Part shown: positions 45,348 to 56,884 of the stretch, piece by piece
Position numbering within the stretch: the stretch's first letter is position 1
Layout: every line of letters starts with the position of its first letter
Assembly (NCBI GenBank): GCA_963565915.1
Contig: OY751489.1
Location: 5,084,001 to 5,148,000, forward strand
DNA from: Entoloma clypeatum
Taxonomy: Eukaryota > Basidiomycota > Agaricomycetes > Agaricales > Entolomataceae
Length of the DNA: 64,000 bases
Direction: 5' to 3'
Position numbers and translations under genes: made by a program
Notes under the pieces: generated by a model
Database searches by the model: none
Seen by the model: the letters and a program-made list of their open reading frames with translations, nothing else
Told to the model about the DNA's origin: nothing

Positions 45348-45841
45348 TTTTTCGCCATCAACCTTTACAACTCCTTCGACGTCATCCCCGACCTCTTCGC
45401 CACCCTCTTCCGTGTCGCCGCCATCCTCGGCTACCAGAACGTCTATGTGAAAACAGCTTCACCGACTAGATCAAGGCCCCCCTCCGCATTTTCGACGCCC
45501 TCACCCGTAGCGTCGGCATGCGCATCACAATCCGCACCTCCATGCGCACCCGTGGCGCATTCAACCACCTCATCGAGTACCTCGCCGAGGTCCGCAACTC
45601 CGCCTTCGTCCCCCTCTACGAGCTGAGCGACGCCGAGGGCTAGTACTTTGACTCCATCGTCTTCATGAACAACGTCCTCCCCTGCGTTGACGACTTCTCC
45701 GAGCTCATCTATCAGAGCAAAGGCAACAACGCGGGCATCACATGCGCCGCGGACTACATGTACCACGACGAGATCGGCGACCCCGTCTGCTACGACAACT
45801 GGGTCGCACACGATACCAACAGCACGGCACTGTCGTTGTGA
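45348..45841 (+). pseudogene. CAP59/CMT1-family alpha-1,3-mannosyltransferase, broken
   Basis: Pieces in order: FFAINLYNSFDVIPDLFATLF and ILGYQNVYV in one frame. After a frameshift near 45448 come ENSFTD and a TAG, then IKAPLRIFDALTRSVGMRI, TRGAFNHLIEYLAEVRNSAF and ELSDAEG with a second TAG (about 45642). It closes with YFDSIVFMNNVLPCVDDF, GITCAADYMYHDE and PVCYDNWVAHD. The family transfers mannose onto surface glycans in basidiomycetes. One frameshift and two nonsense codons make this copy dead, and the N- and C-terminal ends are missing. It is followed 13 bp later by a tRNA gene. Confidence 0.82.
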
Positions 45842-45854
45842 GTGCAAAAGTGTT

Positions 45855-45935
45855 TGGACACTGTGGGAATTGAACCCACGACCTCACGCAAGCATGAAGT
45901 GCGAAGCGTGCGCGCTACCCCTGTGCCAAGAGCCC
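45855..45935 (-). tRNA. tRNA-Ala (anticodon CGC) with a 9-nt intron
   Basis: Reading the reverse strand: acceptor stem GGGCTCT/AGTGTCC with G3-U70, the alanine identity pair, and discriminator A. The anticodon stem CACGC/GCGTG is perfect, with loop TTCGCA then an inferred 9-nt intron CTTCATGCT and T. The T arm GTGGG-TTCAATT-CCCAC is perfect. The D arm is GCAC/GCGC with one mismatch, and the acceptor stem has one U-U mismatch at 5:68. The mature length would be 72 nt before CCA. The two mismatches leave some chance of a weakened copy. Confidence 0.85.
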
Positions 45936-48426
45936 ATTGTAACGCAATTTTGAACTCAGGATGTCTATAAGAAACGCCAGCGCCTTTACCACACCGTCAC
46001 ATTCACAATTCTTTTTATTTCATACCACATTCAGCTCAGAAACTGTCAAAGAATACTCACCGCGGACGTCACTCGAATGCTCAAAAGGCACGCCCAGCCG
46101 CCCTTCAAGTTCCAATGCGCAAACAGCGCGGAGAATGGCCGCACGTTCTCAGACGTGGTAAGACCCTGGCCCTCATTCCCAACTTTCACGTTCGTCGAGA
46201 TATCTTTCCAGGAGTCTATGCTTTTCTGGATTCTATTCGATCACGAGGATTACAAATGATAAGCCCCCATAGAAACGACGCATCTCACCAACATCATCAG
46301 CAAATTATGGAAATTCCTATCTAGCCATATGAGCTCCCGAAAGGCATTATAGATGGTTGTCGGCCTTACAAACCTGTTATAATATTATGGATCAACTCAC
46401 AATGCTATTTATAACCAGACAGTAGCAGGTCCGATTTGTATTTCAGATGTGGTATCATGAGTTTATCAAAATAATGCCACATACTGTGAATTGATATCAT
46501 GCCATGCATAGCGACCAAGCGGCTGCAATATTTCTGCTGATTGTCTGCACGATATCTGACTTAAATAGGTGTATAATTGACCATATCATTACTTAGCCAG
46601 AGGACTCATGAACAATGACAGTAGGAAAGCAACAAAATCACGTATATTGTCAATGAATAAACACTATGGATTGTATACAACGAGCGGAGGATATTCCCCC
46701 GAAGCCTATCAGTGTCGCCTCGCCAATATCTCTCACTGGGTCAGTCGTGCCAAGTGGTCAACTCCTCCCTTTCTCACCAGGGCCCAGCCAAGCTCTGAGA
46801 ACTGCCCCCACCTCCACCGCTCCCTCGACGCCTGCAGTGCCTGTGCCTCTCCCTCGATTAGTCTGGGTCCGGTGGCCTCACATTTGCAGGCCACGCACTC
46901 CTCGTGGATGATTTGCAGGAAGCAGAGCTAACTGGTAACGAAGCCAACCTGTGATCATGTTCAGTTGCTGAGCAACCACTCAGCGACGCACTCACAAGTC
47001 AAGCCGTAGCTATGGGCACTGTTGGCGTCAAGCGTCGGGCTGGGCGAGTACTGATTAGTCAGTGGGTAGACTTGTGTCGAAACAGGATGAACCTCTGCAT
47101 GGAATGCAGTGACTCACAAGTTCCTCAGACCTCAGTAGACCTTTGACGACAAGCTCAAGCAGCTGAGCTGTCGCAGCTTCTCACCTGTCAGGCCTGTCAG
47201 GTGTTAGCCAAACAAACAAACAAAAAAACCGGGGGCAACGCACCCACCCTTCAAGTTCACAACCCTTCTTCTCCGGAGTCCAAAGGGCTGACCTTCACAG
47301 GTCGTTGAGGGTCACTTCTAGCATGAGTGACGACGAAGGAGGTGGTGAGGAGGAATCTTGTAAACACGAAGACAAGGGGGTCATAATGCAGAAAATGGGG
47401 GATTCAAACGCCGGGTTGCTCCCTTTATAAATTTATTCAATCTCCGATTACAACTATAATGTTGAAAAGTCGCCCGAAGTTGCGAGTCCTACCAACTCAT
47501 CATAACCGGGGGTGAACTATTTAACATCTGACGTGAATTTTGCAAAGTAGCTGCCGACTTGGTAGTCAGTTCACAATGTAAATACAACCTCGTTCTCACA
47601 TTATCCTTGCCTCACAGTATGAGTAGAATACTGTATCTAATGCACAATATTATTGTAATACTACTGACCATAGATAAGCTGTTTATGAGCTGTTGTCGAG
47701 GTGTTATAATATTGTAGCATGCTCGTGAGTGTCATATTGCTAAATCAGAACTTCCCTGATTTGCTGATGATCTCACCTGCTCGTCATCGAGGCTGGCCAT
47801 CATGTCAACGTGGTTTGTTAATGCACGGTTCCGTAGCCAAACTTGAGCCAAACCGGCAAAGGTGACCACTTTCCGAGCCCAGGAGTACTATGATAAGATT
47901 GCTTCGTGCTTTCCCTGCCCTCTCCAAAGTAACATTCATGAAGTAAACATCAAGCTACCTGCTCTACCAAAAGCTGACATGTCGAGAGTCATTTTCCGCC
48001 GCGGTGGTGTTCAAGCAGATGCTCTCTCTTTCGTTGTCCTCCTAACAAGGATTCATGGATCTGAATGTTCGGCAAAGGAGACGTAAAGATGGCCGTGTCC
48101 CACCTGGGACCGCGACGATGATGCAAGGATAAAGTAAGTCGTCCATTCACCTACATGGTTAGCACTTCATACTCATTCGAGTCTTTAAAGCTTGATGGTC
48201 CATGCGCATTCGACGGCACCCAACCGGATATGTTTCAACCAGGTATCAAAACGGTGGATAGATTATTGCCATGTCATGTAATCTTCTCCTTTTTCAAGTC
48301 GCGACCAACATAGAACCCCCTGCGATTCAGGATGACTACGCCAGCGAAAGATGCGTCGAGGGTTACCAGCTTGAGTCGGATTCATGTGCCAGCGGGTCGG
48401 AACATGGAACAATGGTAGATTGTGAT
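45936..48426. other. No gene recognised
   Basis: AT-rich stretches (46260-46600, 47420-47720) alternate with mixed sequence. CCTGTCAGG is repeated at 47187-47205. A segment at about 47885-47960 resembles 25907-25980. Nothing else was supported. Confidence 0.4.
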
Positions 48427-48722
48427 TTATGGGACTGGTTTCTGATACATGATAAAAGCATCTAGGGAGAATCCAATCTTTGCAGGATAGACTCTATTTC
48501 CCGGGAGCGGGGCAGGCAACTGTAGGGTGAAGAGAACTGCGGCAGCCACCGCCACGGCGGCGGACGAGCTATGTTTCTAAAATTCAACCTCATATTGGCA
48601 GATCTAGGTGGATGACGTACGGTGGTGATTTCCAAGTCGTCCGAAGACAGAGGAGCTGCAACGGCGCTCATAGCGCGGAGAGCGATGAAAAAGACGAGAG
48701 TGAGGGAGATGTTGAAATGCAT
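48427..48722 (-). CDS. Small putative secreted protein, two exons, 83 aa
   Basis: The start MHFNISLTLVFFIALRAMS is a clear signal peptide, with likely cleavage after AVAA. Exon 1 (48722-48621) ends LEITT. A GTACGT...TTTTAG intron (48577-48620) leads to exon 2 (48576-48427), which adds SSAAVAVAAAVLFTLQ and ends KPVP. The second hydrophobic run could be a membrane or GPI-type signal. There are no cysteines. It is not recognised. The second exon is less certain than the first. Confidence 0.4.
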
Positions 48723-50852
48723 GTCGGAATCGCGAGGGTTTGTTGATTACTGTAACTCGAACACTTGTTGGGTGGAAGCTGAGGGGATTACTTGCCACTG
48801 GCTCCTTTTTAACCACGGCAATGATGATGACTATGGCAGGATTTGCATACTATATTCGAAATGGGACGTAACAACACCGTGTCACTGCCGAGAGTACCGC
48901 GAAAAGTTCTGTAAGGGTCTCATCAGATTCGAGACTCGTTGCCAGAGAAGTTGAGGAATCTTGTAGTATGAAACGACAACTAATTACCTGTGGTAGGGGC
49001 CTCCGAGCTGTCGGTCTTGCCAACTCGGAGTCCGAGGTGGCAATTGCTGCAAGGATTTGGTGAGGGCGATTTCAAGGTGGGCGAGCCTGAGTAGACGGAA
49101 GATTGAATATTGGGTGTTAGATGGTGGTGTGGCAAAACAAAGATCGAATGTAAGTTAGCCATACCTTTCTGTAGTCGACAGGAGTCACGGCATGCAGTGC
49201 TCCTTGACAGCGGTATAGCGACAGTCGAACCCATGATTGGTTGCGGTTTGGGCTATCGTGCAAACGTGCGAAGGGGCGCATCGGAAGAGGGCTCAAAACT
49301 GTTCTCTACATAACTTCTCTAGATCAGAGCCTACATACATGGTGACATCTCGCGACAAGTGACAACTGCTCAGGTTGATGATGAGATACTGTAGAGCCAA
49401 CGCAACGATGCTGCGGGTAACCAGGTTCTATCAGTTTCTCTCGTGTCTGAAAAGTAGAAGCGGCTTCTACATGACCTTTCGTAGGCCGTGTCCAAACCAA
49501 ATTCGGCGGTTCGTGTCCAAACTGCGGACCAGCCCTGTCCAGGGGTCCCAACTTCGATCCGGGCTCCGCCCTCGGCGGCTCGTCATGTCCGTGCCATGGC
49601 GACAGACTCGAGGGAACCAGCGTATCATTGCAGACGGGGTTAATATGCTTCGAGTAGCAGAAAAGAGTCTCTCAGAGTCAAGATATCCGGCGATTCACGT
49701 GAACATGCATGATTTGGTGTCAAAAACGCCAGTAACAAAACAACATATCGTATGCCTGGGAGGCCACATTTTCACCTGTAGGAGGAGGGCGGCTAGTAGC
49801 TTTGGTATAGTGCGAAAGACAGAAAGGTTACCCGGCATGGGACGCGAGGGCACACTGGCGGCAGCAGCGCAACAAACAAGGGACATCGTCGTCGGTGGTC
49901 AGAATGGGTTACCAGCCTCGGCTTACATGGCGAGGAGTAGACAATGAACTAAATCTCAGCAACTTTCTTGCGGTTGATATCGCCTCACCGCACCTTACGC
50001 GTTACGGGTGGGGCTCGTCAGCCAGTGATAAAGTAATGACGCCAAGTTCTGTGAGACGTTGAGCTCTGGAAGGAATACGTCGTGAGCGGATGGGGTCTGG
50101 GGACGCTTAAGGGAGGTCAGGGTTGGTGTAAGATAAATTGACTGTGGAAAGGTTCGTCAACTGCTTTGATGGTCCCCCTTGTCGTGAGTATTTTGGGTCC
50201 TGCGCGTGGAATATACATACGAGCGCGGAGTGGAGGTCATGCCCCACGCCAAGCCTTCCTTCCCGAATGTGAAACGTCAGCAGCGGCCAGGACAAGCGCT
50301 CGTACCGGGAGTACGATCTGCAGTCCTCCATGACGGGGCCCTCGTGGTCCGGCTGGCGTGTTTGGGGTGCAGAACCGACGTCCGAAGTTGACGTATGCGT
50401 TGTCCGATAGTAATCGTGCGGGGAAAGGTGGAGGCGCTAAGCCAGGACTCTAATTGTCTGGCTTTCCAATAACGGTGATGAGTGAGAGAGATTTTCTCCA
50501 GGTACTTACCAGAGGATAAGGCGAGGTCGTGTCAACAGAGAAGTGAGACACGGTCGCCCTTTCGGAGGCGTAGCAAGACTGACGACACTCACAAGTATGC
50601 AGCTCGGCGTCGTCGCAACCGACGGCGACATGTGCAGGGATAGACGTGAGAAAGCTCAGGGCAATTGAGGGTCGTCAGGCACGCCATGTGACGGGGCAGT
50701 CGTTGCCGCCACCGACTGACTGTTTTTAATCCCCCCCACTCTTTGCATCCTCACCCCAGCATCCGTCCGCGTCATCCTTCAAGTCTGAAGGAACAAGGCG
50801 CCATCCGTCAATTCAAGCCATCGGAAGCGGTAGCTGGGAGGGCAGCGCAGGA
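48723..50852. other. No convincing gene
   Basis: ORFs up to 190 codons occur, but with no motifs and overlapping alternatives. The 5' exon(s) of the aspartic protease, including a signal peptide, should lie near 50400-50850 but were not found. Confidence 0.35.
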
Positions 50853-53217
50853 ATGCCGTCGTGGGCGAGCAAGGGTAAAGGACGGGCAGTGGCACGAGAC
50901 GAGGGAGCGGGAGGGGCGGGAGGAATCGTGCTCCCTCTTGGCGTGACGAGCAGCAGCGCGTTTGACATGTCCGTCTGATCGGTCGATTTCGTGTTCTTCC
51001 GCAGTGTTCTGACTCGGCTGCCCCTTTTTTTGTAGCGCGTACACGCTCAACGTCTATTTCGGTGCGGACCAGCAGAATCTCTCGCTCCAAGTCGACACAG
51101 GATCTTCCGACCTCGTCCGTTTGACCTTTCAATATGTCTTCTCCCTCTAACCCCTTTGTTGCAGTGGGCTACCTCTAAAGCATGCACCTCGTCTCTTTGC
51201 GGCCAAGTCAACGGCCGCCACTACGACCCATCTGGCTCGACTTCGACAGGAAAAGACTTTAAGATCACCTACCTCGACGGCCAGGTCAGTGGGCCCATCG
51301 TCTGGGACACCGTCCAGATCGGCGGCTACGGCATCGAAAACCAGGCGTTTGGTATGTCACTGCCATCCTTCTTTGACTAACGTTGACCCTTCTATCCAGC
51401 CGCAGCGGACGATATTCAAAACGAGCCACTCTCACCCCAGTTCAACGGCGTTCTCGGCCTCGCTCTCCCCCTCAACTCCATCATCGCCGGCGCGATACCC
51501 CCCGTCACCGGTAATTCTGCCGATGGCGCTGCCTGGGCCTCAAATCTCTTCTCCATAACCCCTGCTTCATCCGCCCCTGTCCAGCGCTTCCTCTCTCTTT
51601 CCCTCTCCCGCCCGGGAAGCTCTCGTATTCCAGCCCAACTCGGCATTGGTCGGCATCCCGCAGAGCTTGTCCCAGATCCTTCACACATCCTCTACAGCAC
51701 TCTCGTCAGCGAACGTACAGGCACTCTTTTCTGGAAAGTCGGCGTCCGCGCCATCACAGTCTATGTCAACGGCCAACCACGCCCCGTCGACATCGGCAGG
51801 TCCAACTCCGGCGCCGCCTTCCCTAGTGCCGTCCTTGATTCCGGTGTCCCCCTCCTCCTTACTACCTCTACAGTCGCTAACGCCATATACGGCGCCATTG
51901 GCATAAATCCCGCCAGTGATGGAAACTGTAGGTCCTCCTCCGTCGCTACTTTTCCTCTCGACATACTCAACCTCACCAACAGACTACGTCCCATGCACTA
52001 CCCCTCTCAACCTCACCATCACCATCGACAACCGTCCCGAAATCCCTTTACACCCGCTCGACCTCACCACCGAGCCCCCAAAGGACATCCAATCTGACTT
52101 CTGCATCGGCCTCATCCAGCCCGCCAACAACATCCTCTCCGACCCCAACTCCAAGGTCGGCGACATCATCCTCGGTGTCCCGTTCCTCCGCAACGTCTAC
52201 ACCGTCATGGCCTACGCCATTCCCAACCCCAACGGCACCTTCCCCCAGACCAACACCACTGGTGGCGACGCGCAGAACATTGCCCCACGGCTCGGGCTCA
52301 TGGCGCTGACGGACCCGACGACTGCGCTGGAGGAGTTTAAGCGCGTGAGGGTGTTCAACCAGCCCATCGACCAGAATGCGACGGGCGGTGGGACCTCGGG
52401 AAGTCATGGCGGGAGGAAGGGGGGCAATCGGATGAGCGTCGGCATCATCGCGCTCATCGCCATCCTTGGCTTCTTTGCTCTCTGTTTTGCGCTCTTTGGG
52501 CTCAGGTGGTGGCTCTTCCGGAGGAGGTTCAGGCGTGCGGGCGGAGGACGCCCCGGTGGGGGGAGTGGACCGTTGCCCATTGGGATCAGTCTCGGCGGGT
52601 TGGGAGGTGAAAGGGAAGGCAAGGGGAGCGGGAAGGACGAGGACTCTCTGCGGGATCTGCCACCGACCGAGGATGTGATGCGGACGTTGGGGTACGAGGC
52701 ATATATGCAATACAACCAGGCTGCCCATGACTCTGCATCGGCGCTGACGACAGGCGGCGGCGTTGGGGAAGCAGTCCCGGACAACGAGAAGCGCCTGTCG
52801 AAGGAGAGCGAGGACCAGCAGGGGCATCGACATAGTGGGTCTGGTGCAGACGAGCTGGGCTATAGGCGCGTGAGGAGCGGCGAGCCGTGGTGGACGGATC
52901 CAGACGAGACCCTGGTAGCTGCCAAGGGAGGAGAAGACGAACCACCAAGAAAGGAGTGGGAGCCGGAGGATCTGTACGTCGAGCCAGCGAGGAAGAGTGT
53001 CGAGGACCGCAATTCAGCGGTGATGTGGCCAGACAACAGGCACGAACGGAGCTTGAGCGTGACGACGCCGTTGTTGGAAGAGACCGAGGAGGACTGCGAA
53101 GGCAGCGACGAGTTTGGGGCAGTGTCGAGTATGGCAGGCGTTGGGACTGCGGCGCGTGGTGGAAGGGTGGGGTCTGGGTTGAGGAGGGAGAGCGACGCGA
53201 GCGTCGTTGGCGCATGA
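50853..53217 (+). CDS. Pepsin-like (A1) aspartic protease with C-terminal membrane anchor and long cytosolic tail
   Basis: Exons: (50853)-50968, 51036-51114, 51165-51351, 51400-51927 and 51983-53217, in frame (about 714 aa from a provisional start). The first catalytic motif is VDTGSSDLW, completed across intron 51115-51164. The second is VLDSGVPLLL (about residue 273). GIVLPLGVT, YTLNVYFG, GVLGLALPL and ILGVPFLRNVY are family landmarks. After a Gly/Ser linker comes one helix (VGIIALIAILGFFALCFALFGL, about 454-476), then about 235 residues rich in Gly, Arg and Glu with no known domain. Two introns use GTCCGT donors. A signal peptide is expected but not seen, so the true start is probably an upstream exon. 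It likely cleaves proteins at the cell surface. Confidence 0.87.
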
Positions 53218-54137
53218 TTCCCTTTCAGTTATGGTTTTCAAGTTTCAGTTCTACTCCACCCTGACTCACCCACTCACTCACTCACGACATGGACTTGCAG
53301 CGCAGTACTAACATTCTTTCCGCTTTCTTCTTTCCCCCTCTTGCATTATGATTTCTACTTTACTTGTGCATCCTTGGGCTGTCGTGCTGTTCATGGTTCT
53401 TTTAGCCTTTCCTTTTATCAATTGTCAACCTTTCACACTTCGTTATGTGATCATACCTCGGATTTTCATGAATGAATACCACAATCTTCCAGTGTTCTTT
53501 CGATTTGAAAGTGAGTGGAGCTTTACACGAGTTATAGGCATAAGGTCGACAGCATGCTATCACGATGAAAGGAATGGAGGTATGTCCTGGATTGCTCGTT
53601 CTACAATCAAGTGCCAAGGACGGAGATGTCTTGCCCTAGCATCGCACTGACAGTGCGATGTGTCCGTGGACGGGCTGAGAAATACCTTGTCCAACATTTT
53701 GAGGGACCGCGCTCCTTCGGCAAACTTGGCCATGATATTCATTGTCTCCTGATCGACCGACTTATGACATTTGGGGCACTTCCTGATTTTGATTTCAACT
53801 GTGACTCTGCGGTACGATGACGCGTCCGCGTGGACATCGACGGTGATATAGGATACTTCTCGCTCAGAATAAGAGGATATAGCGGAACGCGCGATGTCTT
53901 CCCATTTTTGATAATATGTGATCTGCCATTGCGACTCTTAGCGTACTATCAGAAACAAAAATTCGCCAAGACGAAGCTCACCCAAGGGAGGATTAAATCA
54001 TCATGATGCGGCAAGTCGGGAATGATGTTTCGCAACGGATACTCAATGACGAGTGGCGCAGCTTGGTTGAGAATTTCATGGTAACCAGCTTTCGCAGCGT
54101 ATGCAAAAATGGGGCGTCCATATTCCGGAAGAACTTT
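52725..54137 (+). repeat. Segmental duplication, copy A (1.41 kb)
   Basis: Nearly identical to 55476-56884 (offset 2,751 bp over most of its length, a few substitutions and a 6-bp indel near 54001). It covers the protease tail, its 3' flank and the 3' end of a convergent BTB gene. Confidence 0.93.
53560..54137 (-). pseudogene. Truncated 3' end of the BTB gene (duplicate)
   Basis: It corresponds to the last two exons of the intact BTB gene at 56311-58217: RPIFAYAAKAGYHEILNQAAP, intron, then SAISSYSE through KCPKCHKSVDQETMN to DIPPFLSS. The preceding six exons are absent, and the splice acceptor present in the full copy is lost at the break. It cannot encode a BTB domain. Confidence 0.8.
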
Positions 54138-54439
54138 TCGAGCCAAGAGGAATGCGGAGCGATAAGGAAGACTGAATGTATATCATTACAACGTTAAAAG
54201 GTCCATAACCACACAAACAGTTACAATGAATAATTTACGTTACTACAGCACTTGAATAGCCCAATCAAGCATACTGAGGTTTGCCTCACCTTCGCCCCTC
54301 TTCCACGCAGCGACTCAACACCCATAACACCCATACAGCTCCCCACCAAAAGCCAGACCACGCCAAACGCATGAATCACCTGTGCCGCGGGACAGCAGAG
54401 GTGAGCACTGAACCAACAACGGCTGAATAAAAAAACTGA

Positions 54440-54946
54440 CTAGAGAGCTTCGACAAGATGTGCTAAGGTTTGGAGGTCGTCAAACGAGGCTTGGTCATGG
54501 GTGGTGTGATGCCAATCAATGAGGGGTCGCACATCTTGTCCGTCGTCCTCCTTCTCACCATACCTCCAATGTGGGCCGATAGTTCCAATCCAGTAGACCT
54601 TCGAGTGCGCGGTGCCGGCGAAAGCAGCGTCAGTTTGCCGGTTGAGCTGGCGTTGAAGGGCCAGAATTCCATATTCCCAGTGCTGGGAGTTTTTGATTTC
54701 GACGATAAGAACACATCGAAAGGTAATTGGAGCTGTAGACATTTTCACGACCTCAAGGATGAAATCGGGAATGTGACTTTCGGGATCGTCAGGAAGGCGA
54801 CGTTGAGGAGTGACTATGTAGCCTTGGGTGGCGGGAAAGAGGGTTGTGAGGATAGTAGTCCACGGCCCGTACCATACATCTTCAGTGGGGGGCGGGTTTG
54901 TGGTATAATGCTGTAGAACTGTGCGAGTTAAGATGTCGAAGGGCAT
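54440..54946 (-). CDS. PD-(D/E)XK-like protein, 168 aa, single exon
   Basis: A complete ATG-to-TAG frame starting MPFDILTRTVLQHY. Pro60-Asp61 (HIPDFILEV) is followed 22 residues later by Glu83-x-Lys85 in VLIVEIKN, then a Gln-rich helix (ILALQRQLNRQTDAAF), matching the core of PD-(D/E)XK nuclease folds. The end is rich in DGQD/HTTHDQ. I recall this as a common, unnamed agaricomycete family. It lies in the unique spacer between the two copies of the segmental duplication. Nuclease activity is inference. Confidence 0.65.
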   Translation of the reverse strand: MPFDILTRTVLQHYTTNPPPTEDVWYGPWTTILTTLFPATQGYIVTPQRRLPDDPESHIPDFILEVVKMSTAPITFRCVLIVEIKNSQHWEYGILALQRQLNRQTDAAFAGTAHSKVYWIGTIGPHWRYGEKEDDGQDVRPLIDWHHTTHDQASFDDLQTLAHLVEAL

Positions 54947-55475
54947 GTTCGAGTGTCGAAGGTCATTGAACGTAGGGCAACTGATTAGTGGAGTTTAAAA
55001 ACTAGTCAGTTCACACGCTCGGACCATTTGATCATTCGCCGACTCAACACTGACAACAGTGCTGATATGAAGAATCCTAACTTCTCAACCCAAACGAGGA
55101 GATCATCTTGCTGGGTGCTCTTGACGGTAAGGGAATCAACGGAAAATCACCGTTGGCACGACCCCTCATAGATAGGCATGTTCCCACGACAAACCGACCG
55201 CCCACGCTAATCTCGCCGATGTCGATTCAGACAAGTACGAGGATTCGAAGAATTTCCGGCAAAGCACCAAATTACAGGACTGCGACAGGATAAAAAAGTA
55301 CTCAAGGTCCGTCGTGCTGCTACTTACAAGCGACACGTTCTTTCGCGGCTCTAGCTTTCACTGATACTCTTACTAGATCAGATACATGATTGTGATATTT
55401 ATCTCGAGCCAGAGAGGTGCCTGCCCATTCTTCGTTGGAATTCGTTAGCTTTTCACGCCTGAGTAACTGCCCTCT

Positions 55476-55968
55476 CCATGACTCTGCATCGGCGCTGACG
55501 ACAGATGGTGGCGTTGGGGAAGCAGTCCCAGACAACGAGAAGCCCCTGTCGAAGGAGAGCGAGAACCAGCAGGGAAATCGACATAGTGGGTCTGGTGCAG
55601 ACGAGCTGGGCTATAGGCGCGCGAGGAGCGGCGAGCCGTGGTGGACGGATCCAGACGAGACCCTGGTAGCTGCCAAGGGAGGAGAAGACGAACCACCAAG
55701 AAAGGAGTGGGAGCCGGAGGATCTGTACGTCGAGCCAGCGAGGAAGAGTGTCGAGGACCGCAATTCAGCGGTGATGTGGCCAGACAACAGGCACGAACGG
55801 AGCTTGAGCGTGACGACGCCGTTGTTGGAAGAGACCGAGGAGGACTGCGAAGGCAGCGACGAGTTTGGGGCAGTGTCGAGTATGGCAGGCGTTGGGACTG
55901 CGGCGCGTGGTGGAAGGGTGGGGTCTGGGTTGAGGAGGGAGAGCGACGCGAGCGTCGTTGGCGCATGA
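55476..55968 (+). pseudogene. Fragment of the aspartic protease tail (duplicate)
   Basis: It encodes only the last ~163 residues of the protease (HDSASALTTDGGVGEAVPDN onward) with a handful of substitutions. It lacks the catalytic domain and the membrane helix. An open frame runs into it from upstream by chance. Confidence 0.85.
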
Positions 55969-56884
55969 TTCCCTTTCAGTTATGGTTTTCAAGTTTCAGT
56001 TCTACTCCACCCTGACTCACCCACTCACTCACTCACGACATGGACTTGCAGCGCAGTACTAACATTCTTTCCGCTTTCTTCTTTCCCCCTCTTGCATTAT
56101 GATTTCTACTTTACTTGTGCATCCTTGGGCTGTCGTGCTGTTCATGGTTCTTTTAGCCTTTCCTTTTATCAATTGTCAACCTTTCACACTTCGTTATGTG
56201 ATCATACCTCGGATTTTCATGAATGAATACCACAATCTTCCAGTGTTCTTTCGATTTGAAAGTGAGTAGAGCTTTACACGAGTTATAGGCATAAGGTTGA
56301 CAGCATGCTATCACGATGAAAGGAATGGAGGTATGTCCTGAATTGCTCGTTCTACAATCAAGCGCCAAGGACGGAGATGTCCTGCCCTAGCATCGCACTG
56401 ACAGTGCGATTTGTCCGTGGACGGGCCGAGAAACACCTTGTCCAACATTCTGAGCGACCGCGCTCCTTCGGCAAACTTGGCCATGATATTCATTGTCTCC
56501 TGATCGACCGACTTATGACATTTGGGGCACTTCCTGATGTTGGTTTCAACTGTGACTCTGCGGTACGATAACGCGTCCGCGTGGACATCGACGGTGATAT
56601 AGGATACTTCTCGCTCAGAATAGGAGGATATAGCGGAACGCGCGATGTCTTCCCATTTTTGATAATATGCGATCTGCCATTGCGACTCTTAGCGTACTAT
56701 CAAAAACGAAAATTCGCCAAGACGAAGCTCACCCAAGGGAGGATTAAATCATGTGGCAGGTCGGGAATGATGTCTTGCAACGGATACTCGATGACTAGTG
56801 GCGCAGCTTGGCTGAGAATTTCGTGGTAACCAGCTTTCGCTGCGTATACAAAAATGGGGCGTGCATGTTCCGGAAGAACTTTTC
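55476..56884 (+). repeat. Segmental duplication, copy B (1.41 kb)
   Basis: Second copy of 52725-54137. The left break falls in the middle of the protease tail code. The right break is at the intron-exon 7 border of the BTB gene (acceptor at 56884). Identity is high, so the event is recent. Confidence 0.93.

Noticed and set aside
49375..49947. 190-aa ORF on the + strand
   Set aside because: No motifs, irregular composition and several Cys/Arg-rich stretches typical of non-coding frames.
52048..52833. Reverse-strand ORF of 261 aa opposite the aspartic protease
   Set aside because: Shadow of GC-rich protease coding; the + strand has catalytic motifs and introns.
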